From NCBI RefSeq assembly GCF_913063425.1, contig NZ_CAJXYK010000027.1, positions 1 through 64,000 of the forward strand: a stretch of 64,000 nucleotides of DNA. Reading direction: 5' to 3'. How positions within the stretch are numbered: position 1 is the stretch's first letter; every line of letters starts with the position of its first letter. The stretch comes from an uncultured Thiohalocapsa sp. GTDB taxonomy: Bacteria > Pseudomonadota > Gammaproteobacteria > Chromatiales > Chromatiaceae. Positions 28,384 through 35,509 of the stretch are shown in pieces. The notes beneath the pieces are model-generated. The model did no database searches. It saw nothing but the letters and a program-made list of their open reading frames with translations, and was not told where the DNA came from. The translations under genes and the position numbers were made by a program.

Positions 28384-28403
28384 TACTGTCTTTAAAAACA
28401 GTT
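28384..28403 (-). promoter_or_regulatory. LexA (SOS) box upstream of intI relic
   Basis: TACTGT-N8-ACAGTT with an AT-rich centre (CTTTAAAA) is a near-perfect LexA operator, CTGT-N8-ACAG. It lies 24 bases upstream of the integrase ATG. Integron integrase promoters are known to be LexA-controlled, so position and sequence support each other. Confidence 0.8.
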
Positions 28404-28477
28404 CTCGAACTGACTGCAAGCCCGTGTGCAACGCGCACCGCTCCCGCAGTCCTCGGAGTCACACCGTGCACACCCGC

Positions 28478-28590
28478 GCAGCCCGCATAAGCAACCTGCG
28501 ACGACGCTTCCACTGAGACGCTAAACACTGTGTTCTATCAATGTTTACTGGCACACCACACCCTCGCCACAGCCGGGCTTATGCGGCTGA
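28478..28590 (+). repeat. attC-like or attI-adjacent inverted repeat, degenerate
   Basis: CGCATAAGC (28484-28492) and GCTTATGCG (28577-28585) are inverted. The right half (CAGCCGGGCTTATGCGG then GATCG) is repeated at 28705-28726 in the next attC-like element. A GTT core box is not evident after it (GACCGTC instead), so it may be a mutated attC or part of the primary recombination site. Confidence 0.4.
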
Positions 28591-28614
28591 TCGACCGTCC
28601 TGAGGCGTATATGC

Positions 28615-28733
28615 GGCCAACACGCCACATAAGCCCCCAAGAATGCAAGCACCGTTCGTCCCTAAGGTGCTGGACATGGACGGACACTTCTGGTTCGATG
28701 TGTGCAGCCGGGGGCTTATGCGGATCGTTGAGT
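28615..28733 (+). repeat. attC-like recombination site b
   Basis: R''-like GGCCAAC, a 6-base spacer, L'' CATAAGCCCCC (28628-28638), a centre with its own hairpin (AGCACC and GGTGCT, about 28648-28672), L' GGGGGCTTATG (28710-28720), a 6-base spacer, then R' GTTGAGT (28727-28733), which fits GTTRRRY. The symmetric spacing of core boxes and inner arms is the architecture of an attC site. The length of 119 bases is like the long attC sites of chromosomal integrons. Confidence 0.6.
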
Positions 28734-28798
28734 CGCCGAATAGATGTCGGGCTTGGAACAAGTCCCGCCGTCATCCCAAAAACTCGTCTACTAGCATC

Positions 28799-29038
28799 AT
28801 GAAGCGGAGAATGATCTTGCGGCTCATGCGTAGTATTGTCACTATTCCATCTCTCGCAATCGCACTAGTAGGCTGCGCTAGCGCCCCATCTTGGCATAAG
28901 GAGGGGGTCAGCCCGAGAGATCGTGTCTCGGAGCAGTCCGCTTGCAAATACGAGATTATGAAGTACCGATTGCCAGCAAGCGAACGACAGATCGCTTACC
29001 AAGAATGCATGAAATCAAAGGGCTTCAGACTCCGGTAA
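28799..29038 (+). CDS. Small cassette-encoded lipoprotein
   Basis: A 79-residue protein with a lipoprotein signal peptide: a basic start (MKRRM), a hydrophobic run, and lipobox LVGCA with the Cys at about residue 26. The mature part is short and polar with two more Cys, ending in CMKSKGFRLR, a pattern common in tiny secreted proteins of unknown role. Lower GC than the core genes. It fills the space between attC-like sites b and 1 and reads in the cassette direction, as expected for an integron cassette gene. Confidence 0.7.
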   Translation: MKRRMILRLMRSIVTIPSLAIALVGCASAPSWHKEGVSPRDRVSEQSACKYEIMKYRLPASERQIAYQECMKSKGFRLR

Positions 29039-29141
29039 GGGCTATATGGAACACGGTAATGACTTCCGCATGCCGCTTCGAGCGAACCGAGGCGGAAGGG
29101 GGCCGAGCTCAATAAGCACCCCACCGAACCAATGAGAAGAC

Positions 29142-29237
29142 GCCCAACGATTGCACCAGCCCGAGCGCATGCTGCCGAGCCGCCGCTGACGCGGGCGGCT
29201 CGGCAGCATGCGCTCGGGCTGTGCATAACGTTATAGC
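29142..29237 (+). repeat. attC-like recombination site 1
   Basis: R'' GCCCAAC (fits RYYYAAC), spacer, then a 28-bp perfect stem (from CAGCCCGAGCGC to GCGCTCGGGCTG) around GCTGACGC, L'-type GTGC, spacer, and R' GTTATAG at 29230. The 3' end GGGCTG-YGCAYAACGTTRYA is shared with site 2. It lies 104 bases after the lipoprotein stop, as a cassette attC should. Confidence 0.7.
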
Positions 29238-29256
29238 GCCGAGCAAAGCTCGGCGT
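29237..29256 (+). other. Small strong hairpin before the intron
   Basis: CGCCGAGC-AAA-GCTCGGCG followed by TCTCTT. Class C group II introns are known to insert just downstream of stem-loops such as terminators and attC sites, so this is a plausible insertion landmark. It could also act as a terminator. Confidence 0.45.
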
Positions 29257-29259
29257 CTC

Positions 29260-30015
29260 TTGCCGGGAGAAAGTCCCGGACGGGTAACGGCCAGCCACCC
29301 ACCCGTATCGAGTGTTGGTCCGGTTGCGGAGCTTTGTGCCGTGCGAACAGAAAGCCGGGCAAGCGTACACAGAGAATCCTGTAGGCCGTAGGGGTGGTCG
29401 CGCACCCTGAAGTGCGCCTCGTGCGGATCAGGGCAGCTTCGAGAAAGCTAACCCGCGGATGGCGACAGTGTTAACGTCCTGGAAGCCAACATGAAGCACG
29501 CGCTAAGGGCGAGCGTGTGGATGTCCGCCGGAGTCCTCAGGCTGATGTATGCAGGAAGAGAGGCGTCAGAGAGCTCGGGAAGCCCCGAAGGCTCCTGTAC
29601 GAGGTGAAACGATGAAACCGACCGGGCTGGGACACGAACGGGTGGAAAGCCCACTTGTTCACAGGCTGGCGGCGTGCGCTCGCGTGGAGTCGTCGAACAG
29701 GGAGCGCGCGGGCAGGCGGGAGATCGCCGCATGCCGACCGGGTATCTTATCGGGCATAGTAGTCGGAGATCGGGAAAGCCGGCCACATCGCGAAGGACCC
29801 GACGGCAGCACCCAGCTCGGAAAGGAAACTCGTGCCGGACATGCAGGATCGGATCAACACGAGCCAACCTCACTGCGGGGACTAAGCAACTGGACCATGA
29901 AACGGGCAACTGTGACGGTCCGCTTGATAAGCTGGTGCAATCGAGGAACCGGATGCGGGAAAACCGCTCGTCCGGGTCTGTGGCGGGGGCTCCGGGTAAC
30001 CGGAGTCCCTACGCC
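29260..30015 (+). mobile_element. ORF-less group II intron (class C-like)
   Basis: Domain V is clear at 29945-29977: GAACCGGATGCGG, GAAA tetraloop, then CCGCTCGTCCGGGTC, which keeps the two-base bulge and the 33-34-nt length. Domain VI follows at 29982-30015 with stem GGCG/CGCC and CTCCGG/CCGGAG and a bulged TA before the closing stem, giving the branch-point A. About 680 bases of structured, gene-less sequence upstream fit domains I-IV. No reverse transcriptase is encoded, so it could move only with help. The ends are approximate; the 5' end is set just after the hairpin at 29237-29256. Confidence 0.75.
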
Positions 30016-30064
30016 GGGTCCCTTTCCGCGGAGTCCAAATCGTGCGCCAAGACTCTTCGCTTCC

Positions 30065-30343
30065 GTGCTTCTCGTCTGCGTCGTACAGACGCCGGCGACT
30101 GCAGGCGGCACTCAAAGCTGTTACGACTTGGTAGAAACCTGCAAAGAGAACTGCGACTCTGATGCGGCCAATCAGCAGGAACCGTACCGAATGGCCCAAT
30201 GTCAATATTCGCTCATCAGGCAAGGGCAGTCTCGGAGCGTCCGGGTTGGAGCGAAGTATCGCGCTCTAGGCGTTTCCGTTGCTGACGGGATACAGTGGTT
30301 CCGGCTTGGCACTCACGCCGAATACGACAAGCTCATGGGCTAA
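30065..30343 (+). CDS. Cassette-encoded Cys-containing secreted protein, start uncertain
   Basis: The frame encodes a hydrophobic leader (ASVLLVCVVQTPATAGG), then a mature part with four Cys (CYDLVETCKENCDSD and later QCQYS), ending in HAEYDKLMG. GTG at 30065 is the first plausible start after the intron, giving 92 residues, but it has no ribosome site. The true 5' end may have been separated by the group II intron just upstream. It reads toward attC-like site 2, nine bases after its stop, so it is the second cassette gene. No family was recognised. Confidence 0.5.
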   Translation: MLLVCVVQTPATAGGTQSCYDLVETCKENCDSDAANQQEPYRMAQCQYSLIRQGQSRSVRVGAKYRALGVSVADGIQWFRLGTHAEYDKLMG

Positions 30344-30351
30344 CTGCATCA

Positions 30352-30426
30352 TCCCAACCGCTTGCTGGCCAAGCGTCGCTTCGCTCCCCTGGCCAGCAAG
30401 CGCCGGGCTGCGCACAACGTTGCACC
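30352..30426 (+). repeat. attC-like recombination site 2
   Basis: TCCCAAC (near RYYYAAC), then arms CGCTTGCTGGCCA and TGGCCAGCAAGCG with an inner AGCG/CGCT stem, then CCGGGCTGCGCACAACGTTGCAC. The 3' part is shared with site 1 (GGGCTG-YGCAYAACGTTRYA). The left half lacks the partner of GGGCTG, so the site is rearranged or degenerate. It marks the right end of the array. Confidence 0.6.
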
Positions 30427-30458
30427 GCAAACGCCGTCCCCTCGCTCGCCGGCGAGCC

Positions 30459-31583
30459 CTAGGCCGCGGTCGCCGCCGCGCGGAGCGCCGCCGCCACGGC
30501 TTGATGCTCGGGCGTGCCGATGCGCCCGGCGACCTGATTCGGGTCGATGTCCGGCTGCGCCCTCAGCACCGACGCCTTGATCCGGCGGATGCGCGCCAGC
30601 GATGCCTCGACCCGCACACGCGGCACCTCCCCGGCCGCGATCTGCGCCGCCAGCGCCTCCATCAGCGCGAACTGGATGTCGGTCTGCGGATGGCGGCCGT
30701 CCAACCCGCCGCCGCCGCCGATGAACAAGTCGCAGCCGGCGCCCACGGCGCGCCGGGCCAGCTCCGCCGGCGGCCAACGGCCCCAGACGCCGCGCATTTC
30801 CATGTTGTCGGTGACGATGAGTCCGTCGAAGCCCATCTCCTCCCGCAGCAGGCCGGTGAGAATGGACCGGGACAGGGTCGCGGGCCAGTCCGGGTCCAGG
30901 GCGGGATACAGGACATGGGCCGTCATCATGGCGGCGACGCCGGCGCCCGCCGCATCCCGGAACGGCGGCAGCTCGATATCCTCCAGTGACTCGCGGTCCC
31001 GGTTCACCACCGGCAGCCCGACGTGGGAGTCCACATCGGTGTCGCCATGGCCCGGGAAGTGCTTGCCGCAGGCCATGAGCCCCTGGGCCTGATAGGCTGC
31101 GACCACGGCGCGGGCGACCGCCGAGACGAGTTCCGGCGTGCCGCCGTAGGCGCGGTCGCCGATGATGGGATTGTCCGGATTGCTGTCCACGTCCAGCACC
31201 GGCGCGAAGTTGAAATTGATGCCGACGGCGGTGAGCTCCGCCGCCGTCACCGCCGCGGCCTGCTGCACCAGCGCCAGCGAGCCGCTGCGCGCATAGAGCC
31301 GGCCCAGCACCCGCGCCGCGGGCAGCTCCGTGAAGGGCGCGCGCAGGCGCGCCACGCGACCGCCCTCCTGGTCCACGCTGATGAGCGGCGGGTCGTCCGC
31401 GGGATACAGGCGGCGCAGGTCCCGGCACAGTCGCGCCACCTGCTCCGGTGCGGCGATGTTGCGCCGGAACAGGATGAAGCCCGCGGGCCGCCAGCGCCGG
31501 ACGGTCTCCGCCAGGGCCGCGTCCACGGCAAGGCCGTCGAAGCCCAGAATGAACAGCCCTCCGGCGAGGTGGCTTGCAGGCAT
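30459..31583 (-). CDS. nagZ: Beta-N-acetylhexosaminidase NagZ
   Basis: A 374-residue cytoplasmic glycoside hydrolase family 3 enzyme that removes N-acetylglucosamine from anhydro-muropeptides in cell-wall recycling. Motifs seen are SVDQEGGRVARL, NFNFAPVLDVDSN and the catalytic loop KHFPGHGDTDVDSH, with the catalytic Asp in TDNMEMRG. Length fits the Gram-negative NagZ. A longer frame to 31721 is open, but the Met at 31583 fits the family N-terminus. Confidence 0.93.
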   Translation of the reverse strand: MPASHLAGGLFILGFDGLAVDAALAETVRRWRPAGFILFRRNIAAPEQVARLCRDLRRLYPADDPPLISVDQEGGRVARLRAPFTELPAARVLGRLYARSGSLALVQQAAAVTAAELTAVGINFNFAPVLDVDSNPDNPIIGDRAYGGTPELVSAVARAVVAAYQAQGLMACGKHFPGHGDTDVDSHVGLPVVNRDRESLEDIELPPFRDAAGAGVAAMMTAHVLYPALDPDWPATLSRSILTGLLREEMGFDGLIVTDNMEMRGVWGRWPPAELARRAVGAGCDLFIGGGGGLDGRHPQTDIQFALMEALAAQIAAGEVPRVRVEASLARIRRIKASVLRAQPDIDPNQVAGRIGTPEHQAVAAALRAAATAA

Positions 31584-31706
31584 GGCGGCAGCTCCGGGCG
31601 CCCGCGACGGCGCCGTTGGTTGGCAACGGCGGCCATTATAGGCGCCGCACTCGCTGCGGCTCCCCGGCACTCGCCCAGGGCATGAGCCGGCGGCGCCCTT
31701 GCGCTG

Positions 31707-31721
31707 GTGTACCCGGTACAC
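31707..31721. promoter_or_regulatory. Palindromic operator candidate upstream of nrtR-like gene
   Basis: GTGTACC-C-GGTACAC is a perfect 7-bp inverted repeat around one base, 51 bases before the regulator's ATG. It could be the binding site of the NrtR-like protein for autoregulation and nadA control. The site family is not known to me; this is positional inference. Confidence 0.4.
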
Positions 31722-31772
31722 TATGTTTCAATACAGGTGTCCATCGCAGCGCCGGCGCGTCGCCCCAAGGCC

Positions 31773-32453
31773 ATGTCCGCACCCAAGCCGCATTGCTACA
31801 GCCACCCGCACCCCGCGGTGACCACGGACATCGCCGTGTTCACCCTCCGCGAGGATGCCCTTCAGCTGCTGCTGATCCGTCGCGGCAACCCGCCCTTCGC
31901 CGGCACCTGGGCGCTGCCGGGCGGCTTTCTCGACATCGACGAGGACCTGGATGCCTGTGCCGCCCGCGAGCTCGCCGAGGAAACCGGCGTGCAGGATGTC
32001 TACCTGGAGCAGCTCTACACCTTCGGCACCGTGGGCCGGGACCCCCGCGAGCGGGTGGTGAGCGTCGCCTATTTCGCACTGGCCCCGGCGGAGCGCCTGG
32101 CGGTGCAGGCAGGCGACGACGCCGCCGACGCGGCCTGGTTCCGGCTGGATGCGCTGCCGGCGCTCGCCTTCGACCACGCCGACATCATCGCCACCGCCCA
32201 CCGCCGGCTGCTGGCAAAGCTGGACTACTCCACCATCGCCTTCCAGCTGTTGCCGGAGACCTTCACCCTCGGCGAGCTGCAGCAGGTCTACGAGACGCTG
32301 CTTGACGCCGAGCTCGACAAGCGCAACTTCCGCAAGTGGGCACTGGCGCTCGCGCAGATCGAGGCCACCGGCGAGGTGCGCAGGCGGGGCAGTCACCGCC
32401 CCGCCCGCCTCTACCGGCTCACGGACCGCGAGCGTGTGACCTATCTCAGGTGA
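31773..32453 (+). CDS. NrtR-like Nudix regulator or ADP-ribose hydrolase
   Basis: A 226-residue protein. The Nudix box is complete (GGFLDIDED then [11 protein letters not shown]), so catalysis is possible. The C-terminal third is a winged helix of the NrtR type: [37 protein letters not shown]. NrtR regulates NAD synthesis by sensing ADP-ribose. The nadA gene starts 71 bases downstream, which supports that role. In many NrtRs the Nudix box is degenerate, so this one may be bifunctional. Confidence 0.8.
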   Translation: MSAPKPHCYSHPHPAVTTDIAVFTLREDALQLLLIRRGNPPFAGTWALPGGFLDIDEDLDACAARELAEETGVQDVYLEQLYTFGTVGRDPRERVVSVAYFALAPAERLAVQAGDDAADAAWFRLDALPALAFDHADIIATAHRRLLAKLDYSTIAFQLLPETFTLGELQQVYETLLDAELDKRNFRKWALALAQIEATGEVRRRGSHRPARLYRLTDRERVTYLR

Positions 32454-32523
32454 CGCCCAGGTGACCGCCCAGGTGATGCACGGCGCGCACCCCGCGCGGC
32501 ATCACCGCCACAGGAGACCGACC

Positions 32524-33609
32524 ATGACGACCACCGCCACCGACAACCCGGACCTCAAGACCCTGGTCCGGGACCGCATGCAGGTGCCGAAGCCGCCGCA
32601 GTGGCCGCCGCTCGGCGCCGCCGACAAGGCCGCGCTCAAGGACCGTATCAAGGCCCTGCTCGCCGAGCAGAACGCCGTGCTGGTGGCGCACTATTACGTC
32701 GACGGCGACCTCCAGGCCCTGGCCGAGGAGACCGGCGGCCATGTGGCGGATTCACTGGAGATGGCACGCTTCGGCAGCGAGTCGGACGCCGACACCCTGG
32801 TGGTCTGCGGCGTGCGCTTCATGGGCGAGACGGCGAAGATCCTGAACCCCGAGAAACGGGTGCTGATGCCGACGCTGAAGGCCACCTGCTCCCTGGACGA
32901 GGGCTGCCCACCGGACGCCTTCGCCGCCTTCTGCGACGCCCATCCGGACCGCACGGTGGTGGTCTACGCCAACACCAGTGCCGAAGTGAAGGCCCGCTCG
33001 GACTGGGTGGTCACCTCCAGCATCGCACTGCCGGTGGTGGAGCACCTGCACGCGCAGGGCGAGAAGATTCTCTGGGCGCCGGACAAGCACCTCGGGCACT
33101 ATGTCCAGCGCATGACGGGTGCCGATGTACTGCTCTGGGACGGTGCCTGCGTGGTGCACGAGGAGTTCAAGGCCTTCGCGCTGGACCGGGTGCGCCGCCT
33201 GCACCCGGACGCCGCGGTGCTGGTGCATCCGGAGTCACCGGACGAGGTCGTGGACCAGGCCGACGTGGTCGGCTCGACGACGCAGCTCATCAAGGCCGTC
33301 ACGGGCATGCCGAACAAGGAGTTCATCGTCGCCACCGACGAGGGCATCTTCTGGAAGATGCACCAGCTGGCGCCGGACAAGACCCTCATCGCCGCGCCAA
33401 CCGCCGGCGAGGGCGCCACCTGCGAAAGCTGCGCGCACTGCCCCTGGATGGCCATGAATGCGCTGCAGAACCTGGAGCAGGTGCTGCGCACCCACGACCA
33501 GGAGATCCAGATCCCCGAAGACATCCGCCGGCGCGCCGTGGTGCCCATCCAGCGCATGCTGGACTTCGCCCGCACACGCGGCATCGGCGCGCGCAAGGAC
33601 AGCGACTGA
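32524..33609 (+). CDS. nadA: Quinolinate synthase NadA
   Basis: A 361-residue [4Fe-4S] enzyme that joins iminoaspartate and dihydroxyacetone phosphate to give quinolinate, the first NAD ring intermediate. Seen motifs: [17 protein letters not shown], the three cluster Cys regions ([19 protein letters not shown], and [13 protein letters not shown]), and [19 protein letters not shown] precedes the ATG. It sits between the NrtR-like regulator and an NadR-like ATPase; nadB and nadC are not in the window. Confidence 0.95.
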   Translation: MTTTATDNPDLKTLVRDRMQVPKPPQWPPLGAADKAALKDRIKALLAEQNAVLVAHYYVDGDLQALAEETGGHVADSLEMARFGSESDADTLVVCGVRFMGETAKILNPEKRVLMPTLKATCSLDEGCPPDAFAAFCDAHPDRTVVVYANTSAEVKARSDWVVTSSIALPVVEHLHAQGEKILWAPDKHLGHYVQRMTGADVLLWDGACVVHEEFKAFALDRVRRLHPDAAVLVHPESPDEVVDQADVVGSTTQLIKAVTGMPNKEFIVATDEGIFWKMHQLAPDKTLIAAPTAGEGATCESCAHCPWMAMNALQNLEQVLRTHDQEIQIPEDIRRRAVVPIQRMLDFARTRGIGARKDSD

Positions 33610-33650
33610 GCGCCGGCCGCGGCGGCTGGCGCCCGCAGCAGACGCTCTGG

Positions 33651-34226
33651 ATGGCGATGGCAGCGCAGCACCGCGAGCCCCCCGTCAACACTGCCTGGTG
33701 CGTCATCACCGGTCCGCCGTCCGCCGGCAAGACCACCCTCATCGAGGCCCTCGCCGCCCGCGGGCATCGCGTGGTGCCGGAGACGGCGCGGGCGCACATC
33801 GCGGAGCTCGGCGTCACGCCCGCGGAAATCGCCGCCGACGCCGCGCTTCAGGCGCGCATCCAGCACGGCATCGCCGCACGCCAGCATCGCATCGAGCAGG
33901 CACTGGACCCGCAGGAGCCCCTGTTTCTGGACCGTGCCCTGCCGGACAGCATCGCCTACTTCGAGCAGCTGGCGCTGGAAACCGGTCATCTGGTTGCCGG
34001 CGCCCGACGGCGCTATCGGCGGGTGTTCTATCTGGAGGGGCTGGCGCTCCAGGCGGACGGATTGCGGTTCGAAGACGCGGGCGCGGCCCAGGCCCTCGGA
34101 GAGGCGATCCTGGGCGCCTATCGCCGGCTCGGCTACGTGCCGGAGCGCGTACCCACCTGTTTGGAGAACGACGTCGCCCGTGCCGTTGCGGCGCGCCTGT
34201 CGATCGTTCTTTCCCGGGACCCTTGA
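33651..34226 (+). CDS. NadR/Ttd14-like AAA ATPase
   Basis: A 191-residue P-loop protein with GPPSAGKTTLIEAL (residues 22-35), VPETARAHI and a Asp-Arg-Ala pair in FLDRALPDS. This is the small stand-alone AAA_28 type, related to the ribosylnicotinamide kinase domain of NadR. The third place in a nrtR-nadA group suggests an NAD-related kinase or sensor role, which is inference. The start was chosen at 33651; another Met follows two codons later. Confidence 0.7.
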   Translation: MAMAAQHREPPVNTAWCVITGPPSAGKTTLIEALAARGHRVVPETARAHIAELGVTPAEIAADAALQARIQHGIAARQHRIEQALDPQEPLFLDRALPDSIAYFEQLALETGHLVAGARRRYRRVFYLEGLALQADGLRFEDAGAAQALGEAILGAYRRLGYVPERVPTCLENDVARAVAARLSIVLSRDP

Positions 34227-34370
34227 CGGCGGCGCCCACCGGAACGCAGCGCGTGCTGCAAGCCGACGCGTTCGCACCGATCAAGTGAACGCCAAACCTA
34301 CGCTGAGCCCGGCCTCGCTGACGCCAGCAGTGCGCCCGAGCCTGCTGGCGCGTAAACCGCAAGCACGAGG

Positions 34371-34823
34371 TCACGGCTGGGCCGCCCCGGCGCCACCCTT
34401 GCCGAGCGCGCCGGTGGGCACCAGAAGCAGCGCCAGCAGCACGAGCAGGCTCAGGAGCCCGCCCAGCACCGGGCCGCCCACGGACGACACCAGGCCCGAG
34501 ACCAGCAGCCAGGCCAGCACGATGAGCCAGGCCATGGGCAGGCCCATGTCCCGCACCCGCTTGGCCATGATGTTCATCTGCCCCAACAGCAGCAGCGCGA
34601 AGACGGCGGCGACGGTGATGAGGCCCACCGGACCGAGGCTCTGCTCCAGCGCCACCTGCGTCTCGATGGGCTCGCCGCCCGCCATGCGCTCGGCCGCACC
34701 GATGAAGGCGCCGAGGCCGAAGCTCAGCACCAAGGCGAGCGCCAGGACCACCAGGTACCAGCCGAGGAACGGGATACGTTTCAGGCGCCCCGTTTGGACG
34801 TCGCCCCATAGGGCTTTGAACAT
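34371..34823 (-). CDS. DUF805-like membrane protein
   Basis: A 150-residue protein with four hydrophobic helices and the family-like MNIMAKRVRDMGLP segment. AGGAG precedes the chosen ATG at 34823. The function of this family is unknown. It lies 65 bases upstream of the hemerythrin gene's end on the same strand. Confidence 0.75.
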   Translation of the reverse strand: MFKALWGDVQTGRLKRIPFLGWYLVVLALALVLSFGLGAFIGAAERMAGGEPIETQVALEQSLGPVGLITVAAVFALLLLGQMNIMAKRVRDMGLPMAWLIVLAWLLVSGLVSSVGGPVLGGLLSLLVLLALLLVPTGALGKGGAGAAQP

Positions 34824-34888
34824 GGATCGGATCTCCTGTGGTGGGTGGGGCCTGTGCCGCATAGGTTAACCCGGTCCCGCAAGTGGGC

Positions 34889-35296
34889 TCACTCCGTGGC
34901 GCCGCACACCACGCGCCGGTAGTAGGCGCCGAAGCGCCGGTCCTCCGCCACGACGTGGTTGAAGAACCATTGCCGGATGCCGGCCCGGTCCTCAGCACTC
35001 AGCGCCCCAGTATCGCCGGCCACCGCCCGGCGCAGGTCCACCAGCTCGGCGAGCTGCAGGGCGTGCTCGCGGCAATGCTGGTCGGTGAGCGGATAGTCGA
35101 TGGCGCGCAGGAACACCTGCTCGGTGTCGAAATGGCGTCGCAGGTGTGCGATGAGGGCATCCAGACGGGCACCGACAGCGCTTTCCGCCGCCGGGTCCAG
35201 CACCTGGTTGATCAGACGCACCATGTCGCGGTGCTGCGCATCCAGCAGCTCGACGCCGAGGGCCCAGGCATCACGCCAGACCAGTGCTTCGCTCAA
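34889..35296 (-). CDS. Bacteriohemerythrin
   Basis: A 135-residue diiron oxygen-binding protein. All seven expected ligands are seen: His in DAQHRDM, His and Glu in HFDTE, two His in HCREH, and His then Asp in HVVAED. The start is TTG at 35296, behind GGGAGAGA; a longer frame to 35380 has no ribosome site. In microaerophilic or anaerobic phototrophs such proteins carry or sense oxygen. Confidence 0.88.
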   Translation of the reverse strand: MSEALVWRDAWALGVELLDAQHRDMVRLINQVLDPAAESAVGARLDALIAHLRRHFDTEQVFLRAIDYPLTDQHCREHALQLAELVDLRRAVAGDTGALSAEDRAGIRQWFFNHVVAEDRRFGAYYRRVVCGATE

Positions 35297-35509
35297 GGCT
35301 GTCTCTCCCGGGCGGGGCCATGCCCGCCGCCGCCGATCACCGCTTGCGGATCGTACCGGACGCCGCTGGGTCAAGTGCAACGGCAGAGGTCAGCGGCGGT
35401 GCCGGAGTGCCGCCGCCAGCGCGCAATCGGTCACGATGCTGCGCATCCGCGGCTAGAATGCGCGCTGCCCCAGCCGAGACCCGGCGCCTGTCCCAGCGGA
35501 GGCCCATCG

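Noticed and set aside
27545..28528. A 327-codon minus-strand frame as an intact gene
   Set aside because: It includes the integrase islands but lacks the catalytic core, and the C-terminal third has no match; treated as a pseudogene.
29549..30064. An ORF upstream of the Cys-rich cassette protein, continuous in frame
   Set aside because: Codons before about 30014 fall inside the intron domains and have no protein features.
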